From Rhizodiscina lignyota (Eukaryota > Ascomycota > Dothideomycetes > Aulographales > Rhizodiscinaceae), in NCBI GenBank assembly GCA_010015805.1, contig ML978142.1, forward strand, positions 62,001-126,000: DNA of 64,000 nucleotides, read 5' to 3'. The stretch's first letter is position 1, and each line of letters begins with the position of its first letter. Below, in pieces: positions 1-10,656 of this stretch. Position numbers and translations under genes: made by a program. The notes beneath the pieces are model-generated. The model worked only from the letters and a program-made list of their open reading frames with translations. It was not told where the DNA came from and ran no database searches.

Positions 1-184
1 CTACCAGCCCAAGTCGTACTCGCACAATTAATATCCTCCCAAGTGTCGTCATCCAGACGTTCCACTCATGTCCCAAAGCCAAACCAAAATCAATCCCCTC
101 ATGATACTTGGCGATTCTGCCAGCCAATTCGTATCCAGTCGTCCCTATCCACGTGATCAAATCCAAACCAACAACGTCCATCCC
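1..184. other. Left edge, no confident gene
   Basis: No gene is recognised here. On the minus strand a reading frame stays open from about 182 to the window edge, in the same frame as the proposed last exon of the ArfGAP gene but separated from it by a TGA. Its translation resembles no family I know. It is most likely 3' flanking sequence of the ArfGAP gene or the edge of an unseen neighbour. Confidence 0.3.
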
Positions 185-3100
185 TCACGAAGCACTAGTA
201 CCCTCGTTACCCTCCTCGATCGTTTCATCGTCGTCCTTTTCGATCCCCTCTTCGATCCTCGACATCGACGCTGCCGGTTCCGACCTGGAGCGTCCCGGTC
301 TAAACACCTCCCTGATGCCGAGTCCGACGTTGCCCTCTCTCAAGCGATCCAGGAAGTTGGTGCCACTCGAACTCGGCCCTCTACTCAAAATATAGATCCA
401 GTAATTCTCCCACAGCAAAACATCAACACCAAAGCAAGAAATCCAAATCGGGAAGAGCAAGTATATGCAAAACTCACCCAGCCGGCCCTCCATGGCTCCT
501 GACCAACCGTCCGCCAGCACTGACTCTCTTCATCAACCGCGCCTCCCGATCCCTCATACTTCCACCGCCTGCATTCAACGACGAAATCACCCCCGGTCCC
601 GAGAGCTGCTGGGCGTTCGGCAGCGACCCCGGAAGCGCAGCGAGCGCGTCGCCACTGCCGTCCGCGGCACCGTCCATCCTCTGGCCGCTTAGGGCGCCGA
701 TGCCTCTCCGTCCACTGCGTTGTTCTGCCTTCTGATCGAGGTAGAAGCGCGCGCTTGTGCTGAGGGGAATCGGTGCCGGTTGAGTGGGAAGGTCTGCGCC
801 ATTGAGGAGGAGGAGTTCTGCGACGGGGAAGGGCTTGCGCATTGCTGGCGTTGGGGGCTGTGGCATGGGCATTTGGCTTGTGCCGGATGGGCTCCTGGCG
901 TGGCCGGGTGAGCTTGAGCCCGTTGGCGTGGCAGAGCCGGAGGGCGATGCTGGATCTGCGGCGGCGAGAGCGAGGAAGACGGAGTGTGTGTTGCGGGAGC
1001 GGTCGGCCGCGTTGGGGTTTGCGCGGAGGGCGAGGGCGTAGAGAACGTTCTGGATGTCGCTCTTCTTCACGGATGCGAGGAGCGTTTCCTCGGGTGTCGA
1101 GTAGTGGCTCAGGGTGCTGGAGATGGGCTGGACAAACGCGCGCTCCGAGTACTTCGCGGTAATGAACTTCAGCCGCTGCTCCCGTGTTGCAGTCGGCGGT
1201 GGCTTGGTTGTTTGATCGAGTTTGGCCTCCCAGATCATGTTGCTGACGCGGTTACCGATCGTGAGCAGAATTTCGACCACGTCTGGAGTGAAGGCCGTTG
1301 GATCGAGCGTGATGCTACGGACCTTGGAGATGTGCGTGCCGAGAGATCGGTGGATGCCACTGCATTCAATGCAGATGATGATGCCAAGGTTGATAGATAC
1401 CCAATCCACTTTGTCGGTTGCTCCGCAGTCGGCACAGAATGCGTTGCCAGCGTCTGCTTCGCGGATCTGTTTGAGGAGCTTTATTCCAGCCTCTGAAGAT
1501 ACTTCCGGCCTAATGTGGGGTCGGTCGCCGACCGTTGCGTGTCGAGATACGATCTTTGACGCATTTCCGGGTTTGTGATGGCTAGATAATGACGTACTCT
1601 TCCCCGTAAGGACTGAAGCAATGTCTTTTCGGGTCTGACCAGGCAATGAATCGGTGGATATGCGCTCAATCGCGCCCTTGCCCTCGACGGCGCTCTGCAA
1701 TGCGTTGTTGATTGAAGCAATCCAAGTTCTCATGTCCTCTTCAGACGTAGCCTGATACACACGTGTGAATGACGGTGTGATGACCTCGAAGCAAAATCGC
1801 CTCTCAGCATTTCGAGCTTCGCGGACGGACGCAACCCGCAGGTCGATTGGATCCATGTGCAGCTCCAGTTTCTGCTTCCAATTTTGGTATTCGGTTAATT
1901 TCCCTTGGTCAAGAACAATCCAGAACCTGCGCATATCAATTAGGGAGAACAAAAGCGTTTTACTGAGAACAACTTACTTGTGCCATGCTTGCTTGTTCAA
2001 TCCCTTGGGATCAACGTGGCTTCCAGGCCGGCTCAAAGCCCACAGCAAGCCTTCTTTTCGAAGAGGCATGCCATCGCCAGCTGAAAGGAGAGAGTGGTCC
2101 TTCTCCTCTAGATCACGGATGCCTTTGAACTTATCGGCTGGACTACTGCCCAGAACACCACTTGCTTGGCCAGCGTTTGGAGAAACGCCAACGCGTCCCG
2201 CTGGTACAGGAACGGAAGCACTGGATCCATTCGCCCTTTCGCCAGAGTTGATCTTGAAGATGGGAACAGAAGCTGATGCTTTTGGCGTCGCCTCGACCTC
2301 TGGGGCATTCCTTACTTGCGCAGGAGTTGAAGGCTGTACCGCTGGTGCTGCCTGTCCCGTTGGCTCAACGTAGGGCTTGTTGCTCTGCTCAATGGCTCTC
2401 CGCTTCTCTTCTCTTTCCGTGCGCTGAAGCTGGAACTCCTTGTCTGCTTCCTTGACTTCGGAGGATAAAGCATCGAGTTGTGGAATCATGGCCTCAATCC
2501 TCTTTGCGGTGCTAAGATAACCCCGAGCTTGCGTATCGGCATATTTAGTCAAGTGTGAGAGAACTTCTTGGTCCTTGCGGCCTCCGTGCAGATCCTGCAT
2601 GAATGACGAATAGTCGAAGCGCTTGAGCTCAAAGTTGCGACGCTTTGTTTGGTACTTCGTGTCCGTCTCAGCGCGCTTCTTCTCCTTCATTGAGTCGTGC
2701 CGTTGGCCGAGATATCGTGATACGTATGCATAGTACTCGCGACTTTCATCGTCAAAGTCCTTCTTCTTAGATTCGGCCTGTTTGATGTCAAGGTTGTAAA
2801 GCTTAGAAATGGGCTCGATGATCATCTTCTGGATATTGGTGGTGTTCTGCCTCTCGTATGCAAGAATCTCTTTGGCGATTTTGTCGAAATAATGCTCGAT
2901 CGCAGGCTGCACCGCATTGGCGCTTGACGACGAGACCTCCTTCAGCGCTAGCATGAGCGACAGCACAGCGTCATTGGAACTCGACTGGGCCTCCTGGGCC
3001 GCTTCTGCTGCTCTGAGGACCTTCTTCCAGCGCAGACGCATGCTTCCAGTTCGCTGCTCCATCGACTTCATCGTAGCGCGGAATAGAGGCCCATCTTCGG

Positions 3101-4098
3101 TGAGCGTTACGTCCTCGCCTGGACGCTGGCAATTGATGTCAAGCTTTACGGTCGGTGCGTGAGCCGCAGTCGAGCCGGTGAGCGTAGGAACGAGACCAAG
3201 GCCATATTCCGGAACGAACTCGGCTGTTGGCGACTGTGGGGCGTTCGATGCAATCTCTGTTGCGTCCGAATCACTGATTCGAGATGATATGGAGTGACCA
3301 GATGGAAGCCGCAACCTCGGAGGTACATCGACATCAAGACGTGGAGATGCCTTTGGACTGATAAAGACCCTGTTCGTGTTCGCAACCCAGAACGAAAAGC
3401 TCGCGAGTGTGTCGAGCCTGTGGGCTCGCTGGTTGTACTCTACAAAGCTGCAGCAGTTACGCCATCCACCGCCTCGACCCTCCGCTGCTGTGGGAGGTTT
3501 CCATCTCCACGTCCACTGATATTGCGCTGAAGAGTTGCCAGCCGTAGTGTACTCGCCGACTAAGTGGACGTTCGGATTCCTGTGGAGGTTTGGGTCCGCG
3601 TGGAATTCTCGCGTTATGAGGTTGTCCAAGTCTTTTGCTGAACCCGCGAAGAGGAATGTGAGGCCCGCAATCGTGATATCTGCTGGCGGGGGGCCGGCTT
3701 CTTGCCGTAGGACGAATGTGAAGTTGAAGTTGAGCTCATCGTCGTTGTTGAGGCGAACGAGGAATGACGGCTGTGACATGGAATCGGGGTCCTACAAGAA
3801 TCATCAGTTGATGGATGTCTCCTTGGCAGCAATATGACTGACCTGAACGTAGTCTACAGGGAGATCATCCCCTAGATCTCTCCTCGCGTTATAACGCGTT
3901 GCGGGGAAGGCATTCGGTGTGATGTTGAGAAGGGTACGGTTGCGTGAATTTGTTACGGTCAAGCCTGTTACAGAAACTGCACAACGTTAGTATGATGGTC
4001 GATATGTAGATGTTATTATTGGCGGCCTTACATCGATTCTGATCTCTCAAGTACAACGGCGCGCCTTCGTCGCCGGGGCGACTGCTGACAGCGCCCAT
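185..4098 (-). CDS. csx2: Csx2-type BAR-PH-ArfGAP protein
   Basis: Arf GTPase-activating protein of the fungal Csx2/Cnt5 (centaurin/ACAP-like) type, expected to stimulate GTP hydrolysis on Arf at curved membranes. Exons on the minus strand are 4098-4032, 3964-3843, 3791-1978, 1926-478 and probably 380-185. The start encodes MGAVSSRPGDEGAPLYLRDQ, a conserved N-terminus. Around residues 320-525 lies a long helical BAR region. A PH domain spans about 645-747 and is split by the third intron, whose junction restores WHKFWIVLD. The ArfGAP zinc finger (CADC then CIEC) starts near 832, with the catalytic arginine in GIHRSLG. Degenerate ankyrin-like sequence (NPNAADRSRNTHS, ELLLLNGAD) follows. Read through, the protein would stop at 474 (1151 aa), but that TGA sits inside a perfect GGGTGAGT donor, and a 97-nt intron (381-477) joins in frame to an acidic 65-residue tail, giving 1215 aa. 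The family assignment is firm; the last exon is inference. Confidence 0.88.
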
Positions 4099-5531
4099 GT
4101 TGATAAGAGGGTATGTGGTCAAGTGAAGGTGGCGAGGTTGTAGATCCAATGAAGCTGTATGTAAAGGTTACTGTTGTGCCGTTCAGCGCAAGAAAGTCGC
4201 GCTTTCGTTGCTGCTACAGCTTCCCCAGAGGGGCCCAGTTAAAGGTTGGTCGCCAGTCTCGTGAAGCTCCGCCACGCCGAGCGCGTCGTGACGTGCCGTT
4301 TGTCGATAGCTGAGGGGAAGTAGACAGATTTCAACAGTCGTACGATGCGCGAGTGTGATGTGGCCTGTATGGGTGCTGTGTCGATGAAGAATCTGTGCGT
4401 CGCGGGACGTGTGTTGGAGGTGAGTCTGTGCGGGACGCGATTGGTGGAGGGTCGAGGTGGTGGGCGGGAAGGGGTCTTAAGCTCAGTCAAGGTGCGATCT
4501 GGCGAGCAGCAGACGTCATCCGACACAGGTAGCGATGGTGCGGTTAAGCTGCATGCGACAATGGCTCGGATTCAGGTGAAGCGATGACGCCGAGTGCATC
4601 TGGCGCGCTCATGTGCTTCTCTCGTCTCAAATCCACGTGCCGGTGCCTGTGCCTTGCGCCGCGCGGAAGGCTCAACGGTCGTTCCATATCTGGCTACATT
4701 CTACCATTTGCCAAATCGCCGCAGATCTCTTAGGGATCGCATTGCTAAGCATTCTGCACACTGCCTCTCTCGTCAGATGTCGGAGAGCTTGTTCCAGCCA
4801 GCTCCCTCAGGCACCACACCAGGCGCCATCAATATCAGTTTCATATCGAGTGCGAGACGCGACCACTGAATGCGGGAGTGCCACACCATGGCATGAAATG
4901 AAATGAAACCGTGGCGCTGACCCTCTCAGCGAGCGAGTCTCGAGGGCGTCCCTCTTGGCGATCGGCGCTAGCACATCATCTTACGTCTTTTATGCCCGCA
5001 CCTCGATGACTGGGTAAGGGGAAGGAAATGGGAGTTATGGGATGGCTGGGTAAATGGAAAATGAAGGGCTGTTTTGCCGATTTATGCCTCGGGCGCGAAT
5101 GGGCTCGTCGATGATGATGATATCAAAAGCCCAAATAAGACTCTGTTCCTGAGCGTGAGCGTGACCCCACCGTGCCACCCGATCTTTCGGTAATTTGAGA
5201 TTTCTTAATAAGCCAGGCGGCGACTGTGGCTGCTGTGGCCGTGCATTCGTATCCTTTCACCGGACGTCAACCCAATGGACCTTCGGACATCTGTCCTAAA
5301 CCAACGAAGCCAGTACATGCAGACTCTGTGAAACGTACTGGTCAACATAATCAATTCCATTGCAGAAAAAAAAAGATACAGATTGCAATCTTAACCGACA
5401 ACTATCAAAGAACGATGCCCCAAGCACAAGTTCCATAATGAAGGTACATGCGGGCCGAGCAACCATCTACCATTCGAGTAATTCTTAAACCAGGCATCCA
5501 ACAACTATTCAGTCCGGACCACATATGGCCA
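4099..5531. other. Intergenic region upstream of the ArfGAP gene
   Basis: About 1.4 kb without a supportable gene. The part nearest 4099 is presumably 5' UTR and promoter of the ArfGAP gene. Short open frames occur on both strands (for example near 4345-4587 and 4594-4906) but none shows a domain, signal peptide or splice-compatible continuation. Confidence 0.5.
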
Positions 5532-6031
5532 CTAAAATTCCCAAGTAACTGAAATCGACACCTTTCCCCCTCTACGCGAGATCGTTCCTTCAGTTGCGTC
5601 TGCCTCTTTCTTGTCCAAGCTGTTGTGACCGCAGGGGTACGTAATGCAGACGATCGGACTTCTTTTCGAGTCTCTCTTCTCGATATCGGTGGTCGGGAAA
5701 ATGTCCTTCACCTGGCAGATGACATGGTTCCTGTCGTGATGGTCGTAATGGCAGATTCCGGGGTTGTTGGATACGGTATCGTGACCAATCGAGGAATCGT
5801 CGTAGGTACGGGTGCAGGTGATGGAGTGGTCACTATCGCGGTGACAGTATTCCGGCAGGGCAGCTTTCGCAGTATTAGTATGTCTGTCCAACATGCAAAT
5901 GACGATGGAAATGGAAACGTTGGGACTCAGATTGACGAACTGATAGGCCGAATCAATGGAGGACTCGGAACGGCAAGTACACCTGACGCGATGAGTGGAA
6001 GGACACTCAGAAAGCTGATGACTGAATGCAT
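5532..6031 (-). CDS. Candidate small secreted cysteine-rich protein
   Basis: Proposed two-exon gene. Exon 1 (6031-5937) starts with an ATG and encodes a clear signal peptide, MHSVISFLSVLPLIASGVLA, then a proline/serine stretch before running into a stop. A 53-nt GT-AG intron (5936-5884, weak GTCAAT donor, TTGGACAG acceptor) joins it in frame to exon 2 (5883-5532), giving 148 aa. The mature part holds six cysteines in spaced modules such as CHRDSDHSITC, GICHYDHHDRNHVIC and IVCITYPC. The first two modules resemble each other. Length, signal peptide and paired cysteines fit a secreted effector-like or antimicrobial protein. No family is recognised, so the function is unknown. Without the intron the cysteine-rich frame has no upstream ATG, which supports the spliced model, but the donor is poor and exon 2 could be a chance open frame. 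Confidence 0.42.
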
Positions 6032-7890
6032 CGTGATATTGATTGAATTGTAGATTGGCGTCGAAGAGGTTGCTTCGCTGAGTCGATGAGAGAGTCGATG
6101 CTGGTTGAATGAAAGTGAATGCCGTCAAGATAATCCCAATTTATACTTGACAATCGCTCCCAGTCGCTTTTGCCCAGGAACGCCTCGCGGCTTCTAGACT
6201 CAAACTAGTCATTCCCAAGACAGCTGAAAGGGCTTGCGAGCCTTGCAGCTGAGTGTGGTGATTGAGACTTTGGTAGCATCTCCGAGAGAATAAGTTGCAC
6301 AACGGCCAAGCTTGCTCGAAATGCACACCGGAACTTTTCAGGCTGTGGTGACGTTGCGACTTGTGTCAACGATATGGACTGATGTCGCTCAGATAGTTAG
6401 CTGGACAGAGTTCAGAAGAATGAGTTCAGAAGTATGATGCACTGCAATAGTATAGGCTACGCTTCGGGGAATAAGGACATTGCAAGAAGTTGCAAACTCC
6501 CAACCATCTCTGACTGAGTTGGCTGAAAAGAGACGACGTGAACCATATGAGATGCGACGTCTTGGCAACTGCCTAGCATATATTATGAATACAAACATTT
6601 ATGGAAGGTGAAATTGGAGTAGAACAACAGCTGCCCCTTGCGTGATTCAAAGCGGCTCGTGGGACCGCAGATACGGATATTTCAGCGCGGTGCAGAAAGA
6701 CAACGACGAACTTCCATTTCGGGAGTCTCAGCACCTTGGCCTCATACGATTGTACTTGGCTTGTGTACATGCCAAGGGTCGTACTGAACATTCCAGATCT
6801 CGTGGCAACCACAGTTCAATCGCGGAGATGTCCGAAATCTCTGTCCACCTCAGGAGCGGAGGAGTCCCTGATTTCTGAGGTTTCAGTGACTGCCCAGGCC
6901 TCCATTCGGCTCCGAGTACTTTGAGTCGCAACATCGTGAACTCTCCGGCGAGCCCGCCCATCGTTCCCCAGACGATAGCTTCTGCAGCGGGTAGTGCGCT
7001 GTATGCGACGGTAAGTTTGTGTAGCACGAGATGCTTGTGGCTTCCAACGGAGAGTTGGATTCATTTGGACAACTTGAAGGCTGATGACTTAAATGAGGCT
7101 CCCAGGCAGCATTTGTTCTGCAAGTTTAAATTCAGTGTAATGTAAGAAATTTAAGACTTGCCAAGATTGAATAATATAGTGATTAGTGAAACCAAGTACC
7201 AAGATACAATTCGATCGACTCACATAGAATGCCCCCGTGCAGGAATTGAAGAAACCGGATGGTCGATATGACTCCGCGAAATGAATTGCCCGAAGCATCG
7301 ATTTCACCTGCACCCACCACCAAGAAGACATTTCGGGCCGATACAATACGTTCTATGGTCGCTTACAATGCGGTGACGGAGGGAACTTCTCTCGCATATG
7401 CACTTGTTCGTTTGCCATCACTTCGAGTGCTACTCTTCGCATAGATGTCGTGCACCCAAACGGGTTTAGACGGTGGATCAAGTTTATATTGAGCTCTGCT
7501 GGAGTGATTGTGCCCTTGGGCCTTTGTCAATCGCATACATCTCGAAGTTGGTTCATAGCGGTGAGGCTTCTGATGGTGCGACGAGCTGGAACAAGATCCC
7601 AAGAGATGGAAGCCAAGAAGTTAAACGAGCGAGTTAGATGGAATGAAGGATTAGGGTAGATTTGGTGCCATTGGATACCCAGGGTTTCAGGGTGAGGCTA
7701 TGTTTAAAGTTGAGAACGCGAGGCTCGAACAGCAGGGAGAGATGGATACCCCTGCTCAAGAACAGATGAACAGGCGAGCCGTGCCCATACACTTCCCCAC
7801 ATGCCGAGGAATAGCCGGAAAACCTCGAACTTTTGACAGAAAAAGTCCTGTCGACTCGAAATATTATCACATCTCACCACCGTCGACACA
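6032..7890. other. Gene-poor intergenic region before RRS1
   Basis: No confident gene in about 1.9 kb. A minus-strand frame at roughly 7027-6728 reads protein-like (AEAIVWGTMGGLAGEFTMLR), which could be a relic exon of a membrane protein. It has no ATG-initiated model and no family match that I can name. The last few hundred bases should contain the RRS1 promoter. Confidence 0.4.
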
Positions 7891-8612
7891 ATGGCAGAAA
7901 TGGAGATTGTAGACAGCCCAGCTGCACCAGAACAGAATGACATGGAAGTAGATGCCGCAGAAACGTCGGGTGGAGTCTCTCTTCCTGCATCAACCTCACA
8001 GCGACAGTAAATCCCTCCTCGCTATCACGGCATGCTAAGCACGTGCTAACATCGAAGCGAAGACCCATCACTGTCGAGAAAGCAATACCATACACATTCG
8101 ACTTGGGACATCTACTCGCAAACGACGCCTCACCTTTACCACCAAACCCATCTGAGGAACTACTCACCTCCACCGCCCGCGATGCCGCACAATCTCTCAT
8201 CAACCAACTCCTCACAACCTGCGAGCTCAACTCGACATCCGACGGCATTGCCATAATGTTACCTACCACAAGCACCCCTTTACCAAGAGAGAAGTCTGTT
8301 CCCGCGGAGAAAGAGCCGACGAAATGGGAACGATTTGCTGCGAAGAAGGGCATCAAGGCGAAGCGGAATGACGAGAGGGCCAATAAGGTGTATGACGAGG
8401 AGAAGGGCGAGTGGGTAGCTAAGTGGGGCTACAAGGGCAAGAATAAGGATGGGGAGAACAATTGGCTGGTGGAAGTTGACGAGAAGAAAGAGAGAGCAAG
8501 TGGAGAAGCTGGTGATGTGCGGAAGGAGAATCGGCAGGAGAGAAAGGACAGGGTTAAGAGGAACGAGAGGCGCATGCGGGCCAATGAGAAAAGGGCTGGG
8601 AAGGCGGGTTGA
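7891..8612 (+). CDS. RRS1: Ribosome biogenesis protein RRS1
   Basis: Homologue of yeast Rrs1, the nucleolar partner of Rpf2 that recruits 5S RNP (5S rRNA, Rpl5, Rpl11) into pre-60S particles. Two exons, 7891-8006 and 8063-8612, flank a 56-nt GT-AG intron with a GCTAAC branch sequence and encode 221 aa. The junction reads TSQRQPITVEKAIPYTFDLG, followed by the family hallmark FDLGHLLANDASPLP. The conserved core KEPTKWERFAAKKGIKAKR and the motif EWVAKWGYKGKNKD are present, and the C-terminus is lysine/arginine-rich as expected for a nucleolar protein. The length fits the family. The start is the first ATG in frame and is followed by an acidic N-terminus. Confidence 0.95.
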
Positions 8613-9765
8613 TGAGGAATGAGGATGGTACTCAGTTCTATTCCAGAGTCACGAGCACTAGAGCGGTTCCTGTGAGGATCTGGCTGCGCGGAGTACGACG
8701 ATTGTGTATCTGGCGTTGCAGAAACCTCTCGATCCTGCGGCGTAACTTACATTTGTAGCGCTGTGCCGACACATAGTGTTTGCTATGGAAGCGCTCTGAA
8801 GGTGACGGATGAGCTGACTCGATAGAGGTCGAATAATCTCATTTTCGAAGACCGCGCGGCTTAGCAGTCTTACTTCAATCACATGGGCGCCGGTCTTTTC
8901 CAGTATAAACACCGCTGGTTTTCTGCTGGCTGAGCTTTCGTCTGCCCGTTCAAGACCATTGCACTGACTTGGTGATTTTCATGTCACCCATCCAAGGTTT
9001 ATACTGGATACGCCGCAAAGTGACTTGCTTATCAAGCTTGCATTCGCTTATTAACGGAATCTAATTAGCGCTGCTGCATGGATTTAGTAAATTTCACATA
9101 TTTATGCGTACAGTCGTACACCAATCGCTCGGAACGGTTCATTCGTACAAATCTTGTTCTCTGAGTTTGGCACTATACATGCCATACGGTCTGGTATTTG
9201 TTGAGCTTTCCTTCGATCATGGACGGGGTTTGGTCCCCAGTCTTGTGCTGATTTGGTAAGTTTCTTATATTGACGAACGCGCGCGGGAGTACTTTCCCGG
9301 ACACTGCGTTTGTGGGCCTGTTGATACTCGAAATAGTCTTCCCTCCTCTTTTGGCGTCTCTAATTCGTGCTATTGATGGAAATTGGAATAGACGTGCAGT
9401 GGAGGCGAAGAAAAGAATCCTTTTGTATACACCGTACATTTGGGGTGCTCGCAGAGAGCGATGTGCCTACGGGCATGTTCATCCACGCCGATCCAGGAAT
9501 GAGATTTTGGCGGCTCTGGGAGACGTGACGCTCGAACTCCCAGGTCGTCGATTAGGGATCGAAGCTTGTCGCCGAGTCTACCTGTCATAAGAAACAAGGT
9601 ATACAATTCGGCAGGTACCAGATTAAGAGCATGGTAGTTGATTGGTTCGCGATAACGCTGTTGTGTGTTGCTGTAGCGCTGAAACTACGACGACTTGGAA
9701 TCTCCTTTCGGTCACGTGAGTAGCGAGTATCTGGATACATCTCCCAGGTCAGGGGTGAGAAAATA
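8613..9765. other. Intergenic region between RRS1 and the MITE
   Basis: About 1.15 kb. Short open frames on both strands show no domain or signal peptide. No tRNA cloverleaf or other RNA gene was recognised. AT content rises toward the MITE. Confidence 0.5.
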
Positions 9766-10082
9766 GCTACGGAGGATGCTAACAAAAATCCGCCTACCTT
9801 CCGTTTTGGGACGACTGTCTTAGCAAAATTTCGGTGCTTTGATATACCTAAACTTCGGTGGGTACCCCTACCTAGAAATATATTATTTAAAAATCGAGAT
9901 TTCAACCCTTTTATAACGTAATAATTTAAAGCTTTTTTATACGTTTACGAAGCCCACGTATATAAGCAAACACAGCTAACTAATTTTTAGCAAATTCTAT
10001 GGTGATATAATGCGTATTAGCTATATTAAGATAGTCGTCCTAAAACGGAAGGTAGGCAACTTTTGTTAGCGTCCTCCGTAGC
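9766..10082. mobile_element. MITE-like element with ~50-bp terminal inverted repeats
   Basis: A non-coding element of about 310 bp. The left end (from 9770: CGGAGGATGCTAACAAAA) is repeated inverted at the right end (reverse complement from 10078: CGGAGGACGCTAACAAAA), and the match continues for roughly 50 bp through CCTACCTTCCGTTTT and GGACGACT. The arms differ by transitions and a one-base indel. The element is bounded on both sides by TA (9768-9769 and 10079-10080), consistent with a Tc1/mariner-type target duplication. The interior is very AT-rich and has no transposase frame, so this is a non-autonomous miniature element. The excess of transitions between the arms and the AT-rich core fit repeat-induced point mutation in an older copy. 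The exact ends are uncertain by a few bases because GC next to the TA is also palindromic. Confidence 0.8.
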
Positions 10083-10656
10083 AGTTCCCGGATTTGCACG
10101 TAATCGTGCTATAGAATGTAGCAGAAGAGGAGGAAGCCACCTGGAGAATCAAATAAATACCGAAGGTGCATCTACGGCGAATAGGGGTGTTCCAAAACTA
10201 ACCTAAAAAGGCAAAGTGAGTCCATAAACTAACCCCCTATTTTCATGCATTTACGCGAGCAAGGCACGAAATAGAAAGAAAGCCAGCCTATAAAAGGTTT
10301 AGAGCAAACCCATCCAACGTTCAGACACCACAGCATTCACGGCAGCGTCGATACAAGAGGCGCAGCACTGGTAACTCGCACAGATTTTGATTCACCTATC
10401 CTATCGTACACTCTCAATGATCATTTCGCATGCAGCAGAACTGGGGAAATTTTTCAAACTACTTGCAAAAGGAAACGCCGCAGGTGGCTCTCGCCCTCCG
10501 GCACGTACGGGGGTATTTGACGTCCCAAAAACTAACCAAAAAGCAGACAAAGAGCAGATCATCATCCGAACCCCATTTTCATATGCAATCATTGCAAACC
10601 GTACCAGAAAAGGAAAAGCGCGAATGTGCGCGAGTGAGTGCCTGGCTTGAAAGAGC
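10083..10656. other. Intergenic stretch with a diverged duplicated segment
   Basis: Contains two similar segments about 330 bp apart, near 10193-10257 and 10522-10590. Both read CCAAAACTAACC or CCAAAAACTAACC followed by AAAAAG, and later CCCC then ATTTTCAT and GCA. They look like two decayed copies of the same short repeat. The second copy lies just downstream of the RhoGAP stop codon and may be in its 3' UTR. No gene is seen. Confidence 0.45.

Noticed and set aside
5625-6053. Plus-strand 142-codon open frame, valine/glycine-rich
   Set aside because: It is antisense to the candidate secreted protein and has no domain or signal peptide. The cysteine modules and signal peptide are on the other strand.
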